From contig CAWCZY010000014.1 in assembly GCA_963800215.1 (NCBI GenBank), forward strand, positions 372,001-436,000: DNA of 64,000 nucleotides, in the 5' to 3' direction. The first letter of the stretch is position 1. The number at the start of each line of letters is the position of its first letter. The translations under genes and the position numbers were made by a program. Source of the stretch: JAJPKK01 sp963800215. Lineage in GTDB: Bacteria; Pseudomonadota; Alphaproteobacteria; Rhizobiales; Xanthobacteraceae. Below the pieces are notes generated by a model, which ran no database searches, had not been told where the DNA came from, and saw only the letters and a list, made by a program, of their open reading frames with translations. Shown here one piece after another: positions 19,980 through 29,229 of this stretch.

Positions 19980-20641
19980 TCGACGACGTGTCGGGCGACC
20001 GCCATAGTCATGCCGAGGACGCCCTACTCCTCACCGACAAGGATGAAATAGCGCGTCGCGAGGCGGAAAATGGCATCCGTCAGTACGCTCTCGCGTTCCA
20101 GATGATCCGCAGCTTTGTCAAGGACGATGAACGTCCGTTCAAGCTGCGCGCTGGGCTGATCATGCAGCTGCACCAAGCGGCTCTTGAAGGTATCCATAGG
20201 GTCGCCGGCACATACAGGAACACGCCAGTCGAGATTCAGGGCAGTCGGCACAAGCCGCCGGAGGCGGCATTTGTGGTCGATGAAGTTCAGGGTTTGTGCG
20301 AGTACGTGAACGACAATTGGTCCGGCAAGACGGCGGCATATCTCGCGGCCTATGTTCTCTGGAAAATGAACTGGATACACCCGTTTGCCGACGGCAACGG
20401 CCGCACCGCGAGGGCCATCTCTTACGTCGTGCTCAGCATCAAGCTCGACAGTCTTTTGCCTGGCACACCCACGATCCCTGATCAGATCGCATCCGACAAG
20501 CAGCCGTATTATGACGCTTTGGAGACGGCGGACGCGGCGTGGGTGGGAGATCGCGTTGACGTTTCCGCGCTCGAAACGCTCTTAAGCGGCATGCTGGCCA
20601 AGCAGCTTCTCAACGCTGCGAGGGAAGCTGCGGGCGCTTAG
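19976..20641 (+). CDS. Fic family AMP-transferase (toxin-like)
   Basis: A 221-residue Fic-domain protein. The complete active-site motif HPFADGNGRTAR spans residues 135-146, and an upstream substrate-clamping flap region lies around residues 86-100. Fic enzymes usually transfer AMP from ATP to a protein target; some members use other nucleotide groups. All catalytic residues are intact, and the small upstream partner supplies the likely inhibitor. Base composition in and before the module is lower in GC than in neighbouring genes, and imperfect direct repeats flank it, so recent acquisition is likely. Confidence 0.9.
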   Translation: MIDDVSGDRHSHAEDALLLTDKDEIARREAENGIRQYALAFQMIRSFVKDDERPFKLRAGLIMQLHQAALEGIHRVAGTYRNTPVEIQGSRHKPPEAAFVVDEVQGLCEYVNDNWSGKTAAYLAAYVLWKMNWIHPFADGNGRTARAISYVVLSIKLDSLLPGTPTIPDQIASDKQPYYDALETADAAWVGDRVDVSALETLLSGMLAKQLLNAAREAAGA

Positions 20642-20744
20642 GTCGCAAAAAATACTGCGCGCTTATGTAGCGTTCCATCTCACCGAGTTCTTTGCAGACG
20701 CGTTTAATCCAGCCCATCTCGCCACCGCGCACGAACCGCCGGCT

Positions 20745-20898
20745 TGGCGGATGATCCATCACCACGCCGGCGCGATCGCGCTGCAGGTCGACGACAAAGC
20801 CCCGGAGCCGGGGTCACAGCGACTAGATAAGCGGGCGAAACCGAACGCGCCGCCTCATTCTACCGCGCCTCGCGCCCGATCACGTCGACTTTCGCATC
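20745..20898 (+). repeat. imperfect direct repeat flanking the Fic region, copy 2
   Basis: This matches copy 1 at 19351-19500 and preserves a broken 3' end of the NTF2-like gene (WRMIHHHAGAIALQVDD) with no gene body upstream. Its right end overlaps the 3' end of the convergent OmpA/MotB-like gene. Confidence 0.8.
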
Positions 20899-21932
20899 CT
20901 GATCTCGATGCGGCGGCGTTCGCGGACGTCGCCTTGCTCGTCCCATCGCGTGAGCCGCCCGTCGGTTCCGATGAGCTGGGCGGCCGACAGCGGCAGGATG
21001 CGGAAATTCCGCAGGCGAAGGTCGGAGGACAAGACCTTGACGACGGCCAGTGCGCGCGCGAGGCCGAGCCCGGCATTGTCGGCCGGCTGCAGGACTTCGA
21101 CGCTCTTCGTCCCCGACACTGCTGCGGGGAGCTCGCGATCGAGGTTCGACAGGCCGCCGGTCATCGCCCGTTCGTCGGTGTGCCCGATCACCTCGATGAC
21201 GTCGACCTGGAACGCCGCCGCGATCTCGAGCAGCTTGTCGACCACCGCGGTGCGCAGGATGGCTTCGAAATCCGGCCGCAATTCGGCGCTGCGCGTCGCG
21301 AAATAATACCCGCCGGCCTCGCTCAGATTGATGATCGGCGGCCAGGTGTGGCCCTCTTTCGGAGCGGCTTCCTCGTGGGGCTCGGACGCCGCGATGCCCT
21401 TGGCGATGAGAGCCGCGAGCTGCTCCGGCGTCCGGCCGGCCACCGCCTCCGGGGGCAGGGCATTGTCGATCGCCGCCGCAAGCGCGGCCCCCCTGACGGC
21501 TTTGTCGGGATCGAGCCCCGCGGTTTTGAGCTGCTGCATCCTGGCGAAGTATTCGCTGCCTTCCCTGAGCGCGGTCCGCGACACGCCGCGGCGTTCCATC
21601 GCTTCGACGATCTCGTCATTCTCGACCAGCGTGCGCCAGAACTCGTCCACCGCGGCCGCCGGTGCCGGCCGGGCGGCCGTCCGGTCCAGGAATTCCGCGA
21701 TGTGGGGGAATTGTTTGATTTCGTCGACCACCGCGCCGCTCGTCGCCGCCGCGGCCTCGGCGCCGTGCAGGCGCTGCATCACCGCCTCGCTCCTGACGCG
21801 CTCGGTGGCGAGCGCGACGCCGATCGCAATGAGCAGGCTGAACACCAAAAGGAGCATGATCTCCGCCATGGTCAGTCCGAGGACCAGACCCTGGCGGTAG
21901 GACGCGCTCTGACGCGTAATGGAGCCGGACAT
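20880..21932 (-). CDS. OmpA/MotB-like membrane protein, last gene of motor-like operon
   Basis: A 350-residue protein with one N-terminal membrane helix (about residues 14-38). An acidic residue, E24 in LTMAEIML, sits where MotB has its proton-carrying Asp. A periplasmic linker follows, and an OmpA-type peptidoglycan-binding domain lies at about 195-345 with VIEVIGHTDE, LGLARAL and the final RERRRIEIRMR. This is the architecture of MotB and ZorB stators. Its start overlaps the previous stop by one base (TAATG). There is no flagellar gene nearby, so a role in a Zorya-like or other PMF-driven complex is more likely than motility. Confidence 0.82.
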   Translation of the reverse strand: MSGSITRQSASYRQGLVLGLTMAEIMLLLVFSLLIAIGVALATERVRSEAVMQRLHGAEAAAATSGAVVDEIKQFPHIAEFLDRTAARPAPAAAVDEFWRTLVENDEIVEAMERRGVSRTALREGSEYFARMQQLKTAGLDPDKAVRGAALAAAIDNALPPEAVAGRTPEQLAALIAKGIAASEPHEEAAPKEGHTWPPIINLSEAGGYYFATRSAELRPDFEAILRTAVVDKLLEIAAAFQVDVIEVIGHTDERAMTGGLSNLDRELPAAVSGTKSVEVLQPADNAGLGLARALAVVKVLSSDLRLRNFRILPLSAAQLIGTDGRLTRWDEQGDVRERRRIEIRMRKST

Positions 21933-23260
21933 TACCCGATCGCCTCTCTCTTGGGAGCCACGCGCCGCGTACCGAGATCATCGGCGAGGTCGGCCAATCT
22001 CTCGGTCGCGATCGCCAAGGTTTCCGCGCTCGAGTGAATCGACACCAGCACGTCGTGGAAGGCGCGGGTCTGCGACACGGCGTCTGAGCGCGACTTGTCG
22101 ACGGCTTCGGTGAACGTGCGGAAGGCACCGTCGGTCCGCTCCAGAACGCTGCGAAGCACTTCGATCTGGTCCCAGGCATCTCCGTTGAATTGATTGAGCA
22201 TCTGCGTGATCGCCGCGCTCGATTCCTTTGCCGCTTCGACCGCGGCGCGGCTTGCGATGGAGTTCGTTTCGACGTGCTCGCGCAGAGCGGCAATCGATGT
22301 CGAGGAGCCTTCGGCCGCGCCCTTTGCCGCCTCGACCGCGTCTCGCAGCGTCGCGGTCTGCTGATCCGACTGCGCGGAAAACCGGTCCACCGCGCCGGTC
22401 AAGGACTGGATCACCGGATCGAGCCGGACCTCGATCACTCCGTCCGGCGTCCGCAGCCTCTCGAACTTCGTCGCCACCGCGTCGATCGTCGCGGAAATGT
22501 CGACGACGCTCTTCGACAATTTCTCCATTTCCGCCGCCAGTTGCCGTCCGGTCGCGGCCAGCGCCTCCACCATGATGGCGGATGCATCCGCTATCGTGTC
22601 GGCCGAATGCCGGGACGCGTCTTCGAGGGGGCGCGCGGACCGCGACGCCACGTCGGCGACCCCGGACAAGAGCCTGGTGGCGATTTCGTCGATCTTGACC
22701 GCCACGTGGTCGAAGGAGTCCGCGGCCGCCTGCTGGGCGCCGCGCCGGATATAACCGAACTCCACGACGGTGGCGTCGAGCTCGCGCCGGACCCGGCGCG
22801 CGGCATCGGCGAGTTCCAGCCGCATGATCCGCTCGACTTCGACCGGATCCTGCCGCATCTGGTTGAAAATCACCCGGAGGGCGATGCCGGTGATGGTCGA
22901 TCCGATGGCGATGCCGAAGTTCTGGACGATCTCCTCGGCGGCGCGCTCGGCGCTGAATTGATAAAGCGAGACCCCGAGGCTCGTGAGGGTGAACAGGAAC
23001 CCCATGTAGTAGAGATTGTCGCCGGCCTGATCGTCGCGCAGCCGCACGCCCCTCGCCAGCCAGATCAGCAATGCGTAGCCGATCATGATGAGCACCGGCA
23101 CCAGGGTGACATAAACCCGCCCGATGCCGCCGAGCTTGGCCGCGATGATATACGCCGACCCGGCCACCACGAAGGACATGAAGACGATCGCGCCGACTCC
23201 GGAGGAATAGGCGAGGTCGCCGGCGCTCCTGAAGTCCTGCTGCGGCGGCCGCTGCGCCAT
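21932..23260 (-). CDS. multi-helix membrane protein with long helical tail (MotA/ZorA-like position)
   Basis: A 442-residue protein with four predicted membrane helices (about 21-42, 49-69, 83-101 and 110-133). About 300 residues of Ala/Glu/Ser-rich, low-glycine sequence follow that should form long coiled coils, with a chemoreceptor-like composition. A membrane unit plus cytoplasmic tail directly before a MotB-like gene is the ZorA-ZorB arrangement. I cannot confirm MotA/ExbB homology by eye. The ATG follows the preceding stop without a gap. Confidence 0.75.
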   Translation of the reverse strand: MAQRPPQQDFRSAGDLAYSSGVGAIVFMSFVVAGSAYIIAAKLGGIGRVYVTLVPVLIMIGYALLIWLARGVRLRDDQAGDNLYYMGFLFTLTSLGVSLYQFSAERAAEEIVQNFGIAIGSTITGIALRVIFNQMRQDPVEVERIMRLELADAARRVRRELDATVVEFGYIRRGAQQAAADSFDHVAVKIDEIATRLLSGVADVASRSARPLEDASRHSADTIADASAIMVEALAATGRQLAAEMEKLSKSVVDISATIDAVATKFERLRTPDGVIEVRLDPVIQSLTGAVDRFSAQSDQQTATLRDAVEAAKGAAEGSSTSIAALREHVETNSIASRAAVEAAKESSAAITQMLNQFNGDAWDQIEVLRSVLERTDGAFRTFTEAVDKSRSDAVSQTRAFHDVLVSIHSSAETLAIATERLADLADDLGTRRVAPKREAIG

Positions 23261-24091
23261 TCAACCCTCGCCCTGAAGCTTGTTGGCCTGCTTGAACCGG
23301 CCCTTGTTGTCGCGGATCCAGTCGGCCCAGAATCGAATGTGGTCGGCGGAACTGAACGGCTTGGCGCTGACGCGCTGGATGTAATAGATGCTGACCTCGG
23401 CGCCGTGAAGGTCGGTCTGCAGCTTCTTGTACGCCCGCGACGCCTTGTAGCGGCCGTAGCTCAGGTCGCCGCCGTATTGCGAATAGTCCGGTTCGTTCTC
23501 GAGCATGTCGGACACCAGCACGAGGGATTTCGGGGTGTCTTCGGCGGCGCGGCCGGAGAAGCGGTCGACCGCTATGCGCTGGACCGTTTCCATGATCGGG
23601 GAGGTCTTGCCGGGCACCGGCTTGAACCCCGCCTCCAACGAGTCCTCCAGCGGCTGGCGAAACCCTTCCAGCCAACGTTTTTTGGCCAGGCGCGGGTTGG
23701 CGGTGTATTCGCTCAGGCCGGCGCCGTCACCCGGATTGCATTTGGCGAAGATTTGCCGGCCGCCGGGCGTCTTGGGGTCGAGCAGGCGGAGCTCCAGCAG
23801 GCCGTAAACCGGTACCGTCTCCGCCATGTCCAGCAGGACCGTCCTGATCTCGTGCTTGCCGATGTCGGGGATTTCATCGGTCGAATCGAGCAGGACCACG
23901 GTCATCGAGCGCGGGCCGTCGACCGGACACAGCGAGGTCCGGTCGAGCACCGGAGGGCGCGAGGCGGTCATATAGACATAAGCGCCGGCCGCCAATATGC
24001 CGAGCGCCAGCACCGCCAGAGCGCCTCCAAGCACGTGCTTGCGAACGTCTTTCGGATTCCTGCTACGCAGCCTTTGCGTCCGACCTCGCAA
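23261..24091 (-). CDS. membrane-anchored vWA-like protein
   Basis: A 276-residue protein with one N-terminal membrane helix (about 19-42) and an exported domain resembling von Willebrand factor A. VVLLDSTDEI (D69-S70-T71-D72) is a MIDAS-like first motif, and LVLVSDMLEN is a later acidic strand end. Only vWA-like status is claimed, since the canonical DxSxS is altered to DSTD. The start lies 29 bases inside the preceding gene. It would place a ligand-sensing domain in the periplasm next to the motor-like partners. Confidence 0.72.
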   Translation of the reverse strand: MRGRTQRLRSRNPKDVRKHVLGGALAVLALGILAAGAYVYMTASRPPVLDRTSLCPVDGPRSMTVVLLDSTDEIPDIGKHEIRTVLLDMAETVPVYGLLELRLLDPKTPGGRQIFAKCNPGDGAGLSEYTANPRLAKKRWLEGFRQPLEDSLEAGFKPVPGKTSPIMETVQRIAVDRFSGRAAEDTPKSLVLVSDMLENEPDYSQYGGDLSYGRYKASRAYKKLQTDLHGAEVSIYYIQRVSAKPFSSADHIRFWADWIRDNKGRFKQANKLQGEG

Positions 24092-25535
24092 TGGTCTGCT
24101 CCTCTACAAGGTCGTCGATCTCACGATAGCTTGCGAATGCCCGTTCGAATTCGTTGTGAATGGCCTGTACCTGGTCGACCAGCACGCCTTGGGACTCCTT
24201 GATCGATTGCCTCAGATCGTCGCGGGCGGCAATCGGCATCTGCTCATGCTCGGTCGAGATTTTCTCGAGAACGTACGGCGCTGCGAACCGGGGCGGTGGC
24301 GGCGTCTTTCTCGACCGCTTGTTGGCTTCCCGATAGGTGGTGAGAAGCGCATTGGCGGTCCGGTCGAGATGGGTCTGATGGGCATCGAACAACCGCAGGA
24401 GCCGGGTGCGACTCTCGAGAATGGCGTCGTACTCGCTGCGCCGGACCGAGAGATCCCGATTGGCCTCTTCGAGGATTTCGATCGCCTGGTCGCGAATCGT
24501 GAGCAGCGCCGCGATCAACTCGTTCTTGCGGGTGATATAGGCCTCATAGGCGCCGGCGCGGCGCTTTTCCAGCATTCCGTAGCCGGGATAGGGATCGAAG
24601 ATGAGATAGGAATCGCCAAAAGCGATCAACGAGCACAATATCCCGATACCGAAGAACAGCCAGGATTTGACGTCGGTCAGGCCGAGCGGAGCCGTCCGCA
24701 GCCGCACCAGCACCTCCTGTCCGGCGTCGGAGACCAACGACCCCGCCGCCTCGCGGTAATGCGCCAGCGTCAGGTTGAGGCCGATGGCGAGCACCACGTA
24801 GCATATGAGGGAAACGAGCCCGAAAAATTTCCTAATGTAATTGCGATGGTTGAGCTCCCGGACGCCGACGGCTCCGGCGAGAAAGCTCACCCCGATGTTG
24901 AACAGCGCGAATATGAGGGCCTCGGCGGCGCCGCCGACATATCCGAGCTCGCTGCCTTTGGCGAGGAAAAATCCGTTGAGAAACACTTCAAAAACAAACA
25001 GTAAGAGGAGAATTCCGACCTTGAGCGTGAGGCTTCCGCCCGCCGCCCATCGCGCCGCCCGTTTGAGCTTGTGCCGGCGGCGAAAATCATCCCGTTCGGC
25101 CTCCATGTCGCGCAGATGCCGGCGCAGGCTGTGGAGCTCGTCGCGTCCCAGAGCGGCTTCCGCCCGAAATTCAGTGACTGCGGCGGGCGCCGCCTGCCTG
25201 ATCGTCGCGAACCGCCCTTCGAAATCGAGGCCGGACAGGCGTTCCTTGTACAGGTGCAATTCGTCGAGGACGATCCCGTGGGCGCTGTTCTTCTCCGCCT
25301 CGACGCGCTCGATGATTCGCGTTTCGATATCGTCGAAAACGGCCGAGTCCGAAGACGGCTCCTCGTTGGCGCCGCGCTGCGCGCCCATCTTTCCGACCGC
25401 GAGGTCGGCCGCGAGCTTGGCGACGTTCAGCGCCGGAAAAACCTCCAGCGACGCGCGGTAGTCGTGCTGCTCCCGTTTGAGGCCACCAACCAGGCGGGCG
25501 AGTGCGGAGCTTACTGCCAATTCCTTGATTCCCAT
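24063..25535 (-). CDS. four-helix membrane protein with coiled-coil arms, first gene of motor-like operon
   Basis: A 490-residue protein. An N-terminal helical arm (about 60-165) rich in Glu, Arg and Leu leads to four membrane helices (about 168-192, 204-226, 237-258 and 291-312). A second helical arm (about 320-490) follows. I recognise no family. It is the first of four overlapping genes, so it is an obligate-looking component of the same complex. No strong ribosome-binding site precedes the ATG at 25535. Confidence 0.75.
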   Translation of the reverse strand: MGIKELAVSSALARLVGGLKREQHDYRASLEVFPALNVAKLAADLAVGKMGAQRGANEEPSSDSAVFDDIETRIIERVEAEKNSAHGIVLDELHLYKERLSGLDFEGRFATIRQAAPAAVTEFRAEAALGRDELHSLRRHLRDMEAERDDFRRRHKLKRAARWAAGGSLTLKVGILLLLFVFEVFLNGFFLAKGSELGYVGGAAEALIFALFNIGVSFLAGAVGVRELNHRNYIRKFFGLVSLICYVVLAIGLNLTLAHYREAAGSLVSDAGQEVLVRLRTAPLGLTDVKSWLFFGIGILCSLIAFGDSYLIFDPYPGYGMLEKRRAGAYEAYITRKNELIAALLTIRDQAIEILEEANRDLSVRRSEYDAILESRTRLLRLFDAHQTHLDRTANALLTTYREANKRSRKTPPPPRFAAPYVLEKISTEHEQMPIAARDDLRQSIKESQGVLVDQVQAIHNEFERAFASYREIDDLVEEQTIARSDAKAA

Positions 25536-25744
25536 GGCTCAATCGGGGTTGCCGCCTTCAACCCTGAAAATCGCGCCCGACGCAGACAATATAGCAACAA
25601 TGCGGCTGAAATGGAGTCGCAATAATTGAGCACCCCACCCGCGCAGCCCGCAGGTGGCAAAGCTTTGCCTGCTGCGGTGGGCGGGTGCCGGGCCGAGGCG
25701 GTGGGACAAGGAGCATGCCCCTGATCCGCGCGCAGCCTCGATAC

Positions 25745-26152
25745 CTAAAGCAGCCGCGCGAAGGTCGAGGTGTCTCCGGTGCTGCTTCTGACGACGAGCT
25801 GGTCCGGCTTGAACGCCTCGATCGTGCTGGTCGTCGCCCGGTTCAAGACGCGCTCGTCCTGCGCGCTGCTGATGTTCAACGTCATCGACTTGCCCGTGAT
25901 CGCCCACGTCCCGCGAATCGTGCCGGTGACGCCCTGGCCCAGCGTGTTGCTGATGAATCCCCGGGGCCGCACCTCGGATACGAATCTTCCGTCGGCCGTG
26001 AATGTTATCGTCTCTTTCGCGTCTCCCACCGTGCCTTGCCAGCCGCCGATGATTTTGGCCGGGTATTCCGCCTCCGCGACGGGCGCGACATCCGGCGAAC
26101 ACGACGAAAGCCCGCATGCGAGCAAAAGCCCGAACAAGAACAAGCGAATCAT
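25745..26152 (-). CDS. lipoprotein, lipocalin-like
   Basis: A 135-residue secreted protein. A short signal peptide ends in a lipobox (LSSC, Cys at about residue 18), so it is probably an outer-membrane lipoprotein. The mature part begins with IIGGWQGTV and continues as alternating strand patterns (ITFTADGRFVSEV, GTWAITGKSMTLNI), like small lipocalin-type stress-sensing domains. It lies 209 bases upstream of the motor-like operon on the same strand; co-transcription is possible but not shown. The gap between them shows no other gene. Confidence 0.75.
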   Translation of the reverse strand: MIRLFLFGLLLACGLSSCSPDVAPVAEAEYPAKIIGGWQGTVGDAKETITFTADGRFVSEVRPRGFISNTLGQGVTGTIRGTWAITGKSMTLNISSAQDERVLNRATTSTIEAFKPDQLVVRSSTGDTSTFARLL

Positions 26153-26376
26153 ATTGGCGATCTCTCCAAACCGCGAATTCCCGAACCGGTTGCGGACCTG
26201 CCCTCCTTAGGTCATGCTCGCCCCTCTCGTGCAGCGCATCTTCATTAGCGCCTGTCTCATTCCCGGTTCAAGGCGCTCGGTATTGCATCCCGGATTTAAT
26301 GCGCAACGTGCCGTCCGCGTTGCCGTACGCCGGGAATGCGGACCGGCGTGGACGGGACAACATCGAGGGATTTGCC

Positions 26377-27354
26377 ATGGCATGTCAGCGACCCGCGGAC
26401 GCAGGCTCGTCCGGCACTAAAAGCCGCGTCATGCGGATCGTCTGTGCTCTGCCCGGCGTCCTGCTGTTGGGCGCCGGATCGATCCTGGCACAGCCGGCTC
26501 CATCCGCTTCACCGTCATTTCAGTCGAGGATCGAAGAGGCTGCGCGCGCGCTCCAAAACAATCCCAGACTCAAGAACCTCACCGAGCAGCAGCGGATCGA
26601 CCGGGTGGAATTCGTGGTGGGAAACACGCTCGTCTTGCTGCTCCACGAGATGGGGCATGTGCACATATCCGAATTGCACTTGCCGGTGCTCGGGCGGGAA
26701 GAAGACGCGGCCGACACTTTCGCCGCCCTGACGCTGCTCAAGATAGGAACCAGTTTTTCGCATCACGCGCTCGCCGAAGCGGCGACGGGATGGTTCCTGG
26801 ACGACCGGCGCGATCAGCAGACGGGGGAAAAGCCACTGTTCTACGACGAGCATAACCTCAGTCAGCAGCGTGCCTTTCAGATCGTGTGCCTGATGGTCGG
26901 TTCCGACCCGGTCAAATTCAAAAGCCTCGCGGACGAGGCGAAGATGCCGGAGACGCGCCAAAAGACCTGCAAGCGAGACTACGCCAAGGCGTCCGCGGCC
27001 TGGGACACGGTGCTCAAGCCCTATCGCCGCGCTCCCGATCAACCGGAAACCCAGATCAAAACCGTCTATGGCGACGGCAAGGGCATGTTCGATGCCTTGG
27101 CCCAGTTGTTCCGCTCGATCCGGCTGTTGGAGACCGTGGCCGGGCATGCCGAGGCGGATTACGTATGGCCGTCGCCTTTCACGCTGGAGATGCAGACCTG
27201 CGGTCATCCCGGCGCCGATTGGGATGACGAGACCCGCATAGTCAGGTTCTGCTACGAGTCGGCCTTCGATTTCGCCGAGCTCTATCGCGCCTACGTCCAG
27301 CCGCCGCCGGTGCCGGCGCCGGCGCATACAGCGCAAAAGCGAAAATCGAAGTGA
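26377..27354 (+). CDS. DUF4344 putative metallopeptidase
   Basis: A secreted protein of about 325 residues. A signal sequence (about 17-39) is followed by a zinc-peptidase-like motif LLHEMGHVHI (H90, E91, H94) and an acidic segment REEDAADTFAALTLL that may give the third ligand. This is the DUF4344 pattern. The ATG at 26377 has GAGGGA 6-7 bases upstream; the alternative ATG at 26431 would start directly at the signal peptide. The C terminus is Pro/Lys-rich. It is divergent from the lipoprotein gene. Confidence 0.82.
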   Translation: MACQRPADAGSSGTKSRVMRIVCALPGVLLLGAGSILAQPAPSASPSFQSRIEEAARALQNNPRLKNLTEQQRIDRVEFVVGNTLVLLLHEMGHVHISELHLPVLGREEDAADTFAALTLLKIGTSFSHHALAEAATGWFLDDRRDQQTGEKPLFYDEHNLSQQRAFQIVCLMVGSDPVKFKSLADEAKMPETRQKTCKRDYAKASAAWDTVLKPYRRAPDQPETQIKTVYGDGKGMFDALAQLFRSIRLLETVAGHAEADYVWPSPFTLEMQTCGHPGADWDDETRIVRFCYESAFDFAELYRAYVQPPPVPAPAHTAQKRKSK

Positions 27355-27428
27355 GGCATCGGCCGCCAACGACGCGAATGGGCCGGAAGCCGACTTTTGG
27401 GTAATGTCGGCGCATCCCGGTCCAGTGG

Positions 27429-28014
27429 ATGACCATGTATCCAAGAGCCCGCCTGGATGCGCTGAGCGACGCGGTATTCGGCGTCGCCATGACGCTGCTC
27501 GTGCTCGACGTGCGCCTGCCTGAAGAATTCCAACCGCGCGATGCGCAAGATCTTCTGCAAGCCCTGCACGGCCTCGCGCCGAAATTCCTGCCCTATGTGC
27601 TGAGCTTTTGGGTGCTCGGGCTGCGCTGGCTGTCGAATATCCAGGTGCGGTCCCATGGGGAGGTGGTCGGCCGCGAATACGCCAGGTGGTGGCTTCTCTA
27701 CCTCCTCCTCATCACCTGCGTACCCTTCACCACCATCATCGTCGGCCGGTTCGGAAACTTGGCCCCGGCGATCTGGGTCTATGCCGGCAACACGATCCTC
27801 ATTTCCGCGGTCGCGTTCCGGCTGATGGCTCTCACCCCGGACATTGAGCCGGGTGATCATCTGCATGAACGCCGACGTGTCGCTCGTGCTGCTGATGGTG
27901 TCGTCCATACTCGCCATCGCCTGGAGCTTCGTCGACGCACGCCAGGCGTTATGGGCACTGATGCTCAACCTCGCCGCTCCGGCGATCGCGCGCTGGGGGC
28001 TCAAATCGAGTTGA
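27429..28014 (+). CDS. TMEM175-like (DUF1211) potassium channel protein (one frameshift)
   Basis: A membrane protein of about 194 residues. It starts with the family signature LDALSDAVFGVAMTLLVLDV, the pore-lining helix that conducts K+ in bacterial TMEM175 channels, and has further helices at LPYVLSFWVLGLRWL, WWLLYLLLITCVPF and near the C terminus. The frame shifts near 27868; removing one G joins HLH to NADVSLVLLMVSSILAIAWSF and gives a normal ending. One six-helix repeat per subunit is standard for the bacterial proteins. Confidence 0.82.
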
Positions 28015-28181
28015 CCCGCTGCCGGCGGACTGCGGCCGTTCGACTGCGTCCGGCGCTCTTCCGCCGCCCCTGGCAATCGGGTAGTTTTGCCGGAGTGCCA
28101 TGGCGCGCGGCCGCCGTGCCGGGATCAAGAAGCAAATGACCGCAGCGGTGCCGGCGGTCGGGTCGTAACAGGGAGAACAAC

Positions 28182-29186
28182 ATGGGGTACCAGGTCAAGG
28201 CGGCAAGGCCGGGACATTTGAATTGTCCGTTCATGGCCGCGATTACGGTCGCAGCGGCGATGCTCGTGGGATCGGCGCCCGGCGCCGGCGCGCAGGAGAG
28301 CTACCCGAACCGCCCGATCCGGGTGATCGTCCCGGAAGTCGTCGGCTCGGCGGCCGATCTGATGTCGCGGATCATCGGCCAGCGCATCGGCGAGGCGCTC
28401 GGCCAGCCGGTGACCTACGAAAACCTGTTCCTGGAAGCCGGTATCGAGAAGGGGATCAAATCCGCGCCCGACGGCTACACCCTGATCTACGGGTCGTCCG
28501 GCAACGTGGCGCTGCTGCCCCACGTCAAGAAAGTCTCGTTCGATCCGTTGAAGGACCTCACCCCGGTTGCCCGTTTCGTGATCCAGCCGACACTGATCGC
28601 GGCCAATCCTTCCTTGCCGGTGAACACCCTGCAGGAGCTGGTCGCCATGATGAAGGCGAACCCGAACAAGCTCAGGATGTCGACCGCCGGTGCCGGCACC
28701 GCCGGCCATTTTGCCGGCGAGATGTTCATCGCCATGGCGGGCATCAAGCCTGTGGTGGTCCACTACAAGGGTGGCGGGCCGGCGATCGAGGCCGTCGTCG
28801 ACAACGATTCGCAATGGACCGTGGCCCCCATCGGCGGCCGGATGCCCCATGTGCGCAGCGGCAAGCTCAAGGCGCTTGCGATGGGAAGCCCGACGCGGCT
28901 GGCGTTGCTGCCGAACGTGCCGACCGTCGCCGAATCCGGCTACCCCGGCTACAACGCGGTCGGCTGGGGCGCGATCTTCGTGCCGAACGGTACGCCGCAG
29001 CCGATCATCGACAAGCTCAACGCGACCATCGCCAAGGTCGTCACCCTGCCGGAGGTCAAGAAGCAATTCGAGGAGCAGGGCACCGAGGGCGCCAGCAGCA
29101 CCCAGGCCGAAATGGCAAAGCTGCTCGCCGAGGAATACGCCCGCCTCGGCGAAGTGGCGAAGAGCATCGGGGTCAGCGTGGACTGA
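28182..29186 (+). CDS. Bug-type solute receptor
   Basis: A 334-residue periplasmic receptor. The signal peptide ends at about GAGAQ (residue 38). Then come SYPNRPIRVIVPEVVGSAADLMSR and SAPDGYTLIYGSSG. The usual PxGPGG-like loop is altered to EVVGSAAD, so the ligand pocket may differ. CAGGGAGAA gives a good ribosome-binding site. It is followed by a secreted protein gene 43 bases downstream; no TctAB membrane genes are present. Confidence 0.92.
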   Translation: MGYQVKAARPGHLNCPFMAAITVAAAMLVGSAPGAGAQESYPNRPIRVIVPEVVGSAADLMSRIIGQRIGEALGQPVTYENLFLEAGIEKGIKSAPDGYTLIYGSSGNVALLPHVKKVSFDPLKDLTPVARFVIQPTLIAANPSLPVNTLQELVAMMKANPNKLRMSTAGAGTAGHFAGEMFIAMAGIKPVVVHYKGGGPAIEAVVDNDSQWTVAPIGGRMPHVRSGKLKALAMGSPTRLALLPNVPTVAESGYPGYNAVGWGAIFVPNGTPQPIIDKLNATIAKVVTLPEVKKQFEEQGTEGASSTQAEMAKLLAEEYARLGEVAKSIGVSVD

Positions 29187-29229
29187 CGCCGGGCCTGCTG
29201 CGCCGGCCGCCTGACGGAACAGGACACCG

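Noticed and set aside
20880..21932. Flagellar MotB
   Set aside because: No flagellar genes are nearby, the acidic membrane residue is Glu rather than Asp, and the partner genes do not belong to flagella.
22190..24202. A 670-residue open frame antisense to the motor-like operon
   Set aside because: The composition is low-complexity Arg/Asp/His-rich, while the minus strand shows membrane helices, an OmpA domain and overlapping starts.
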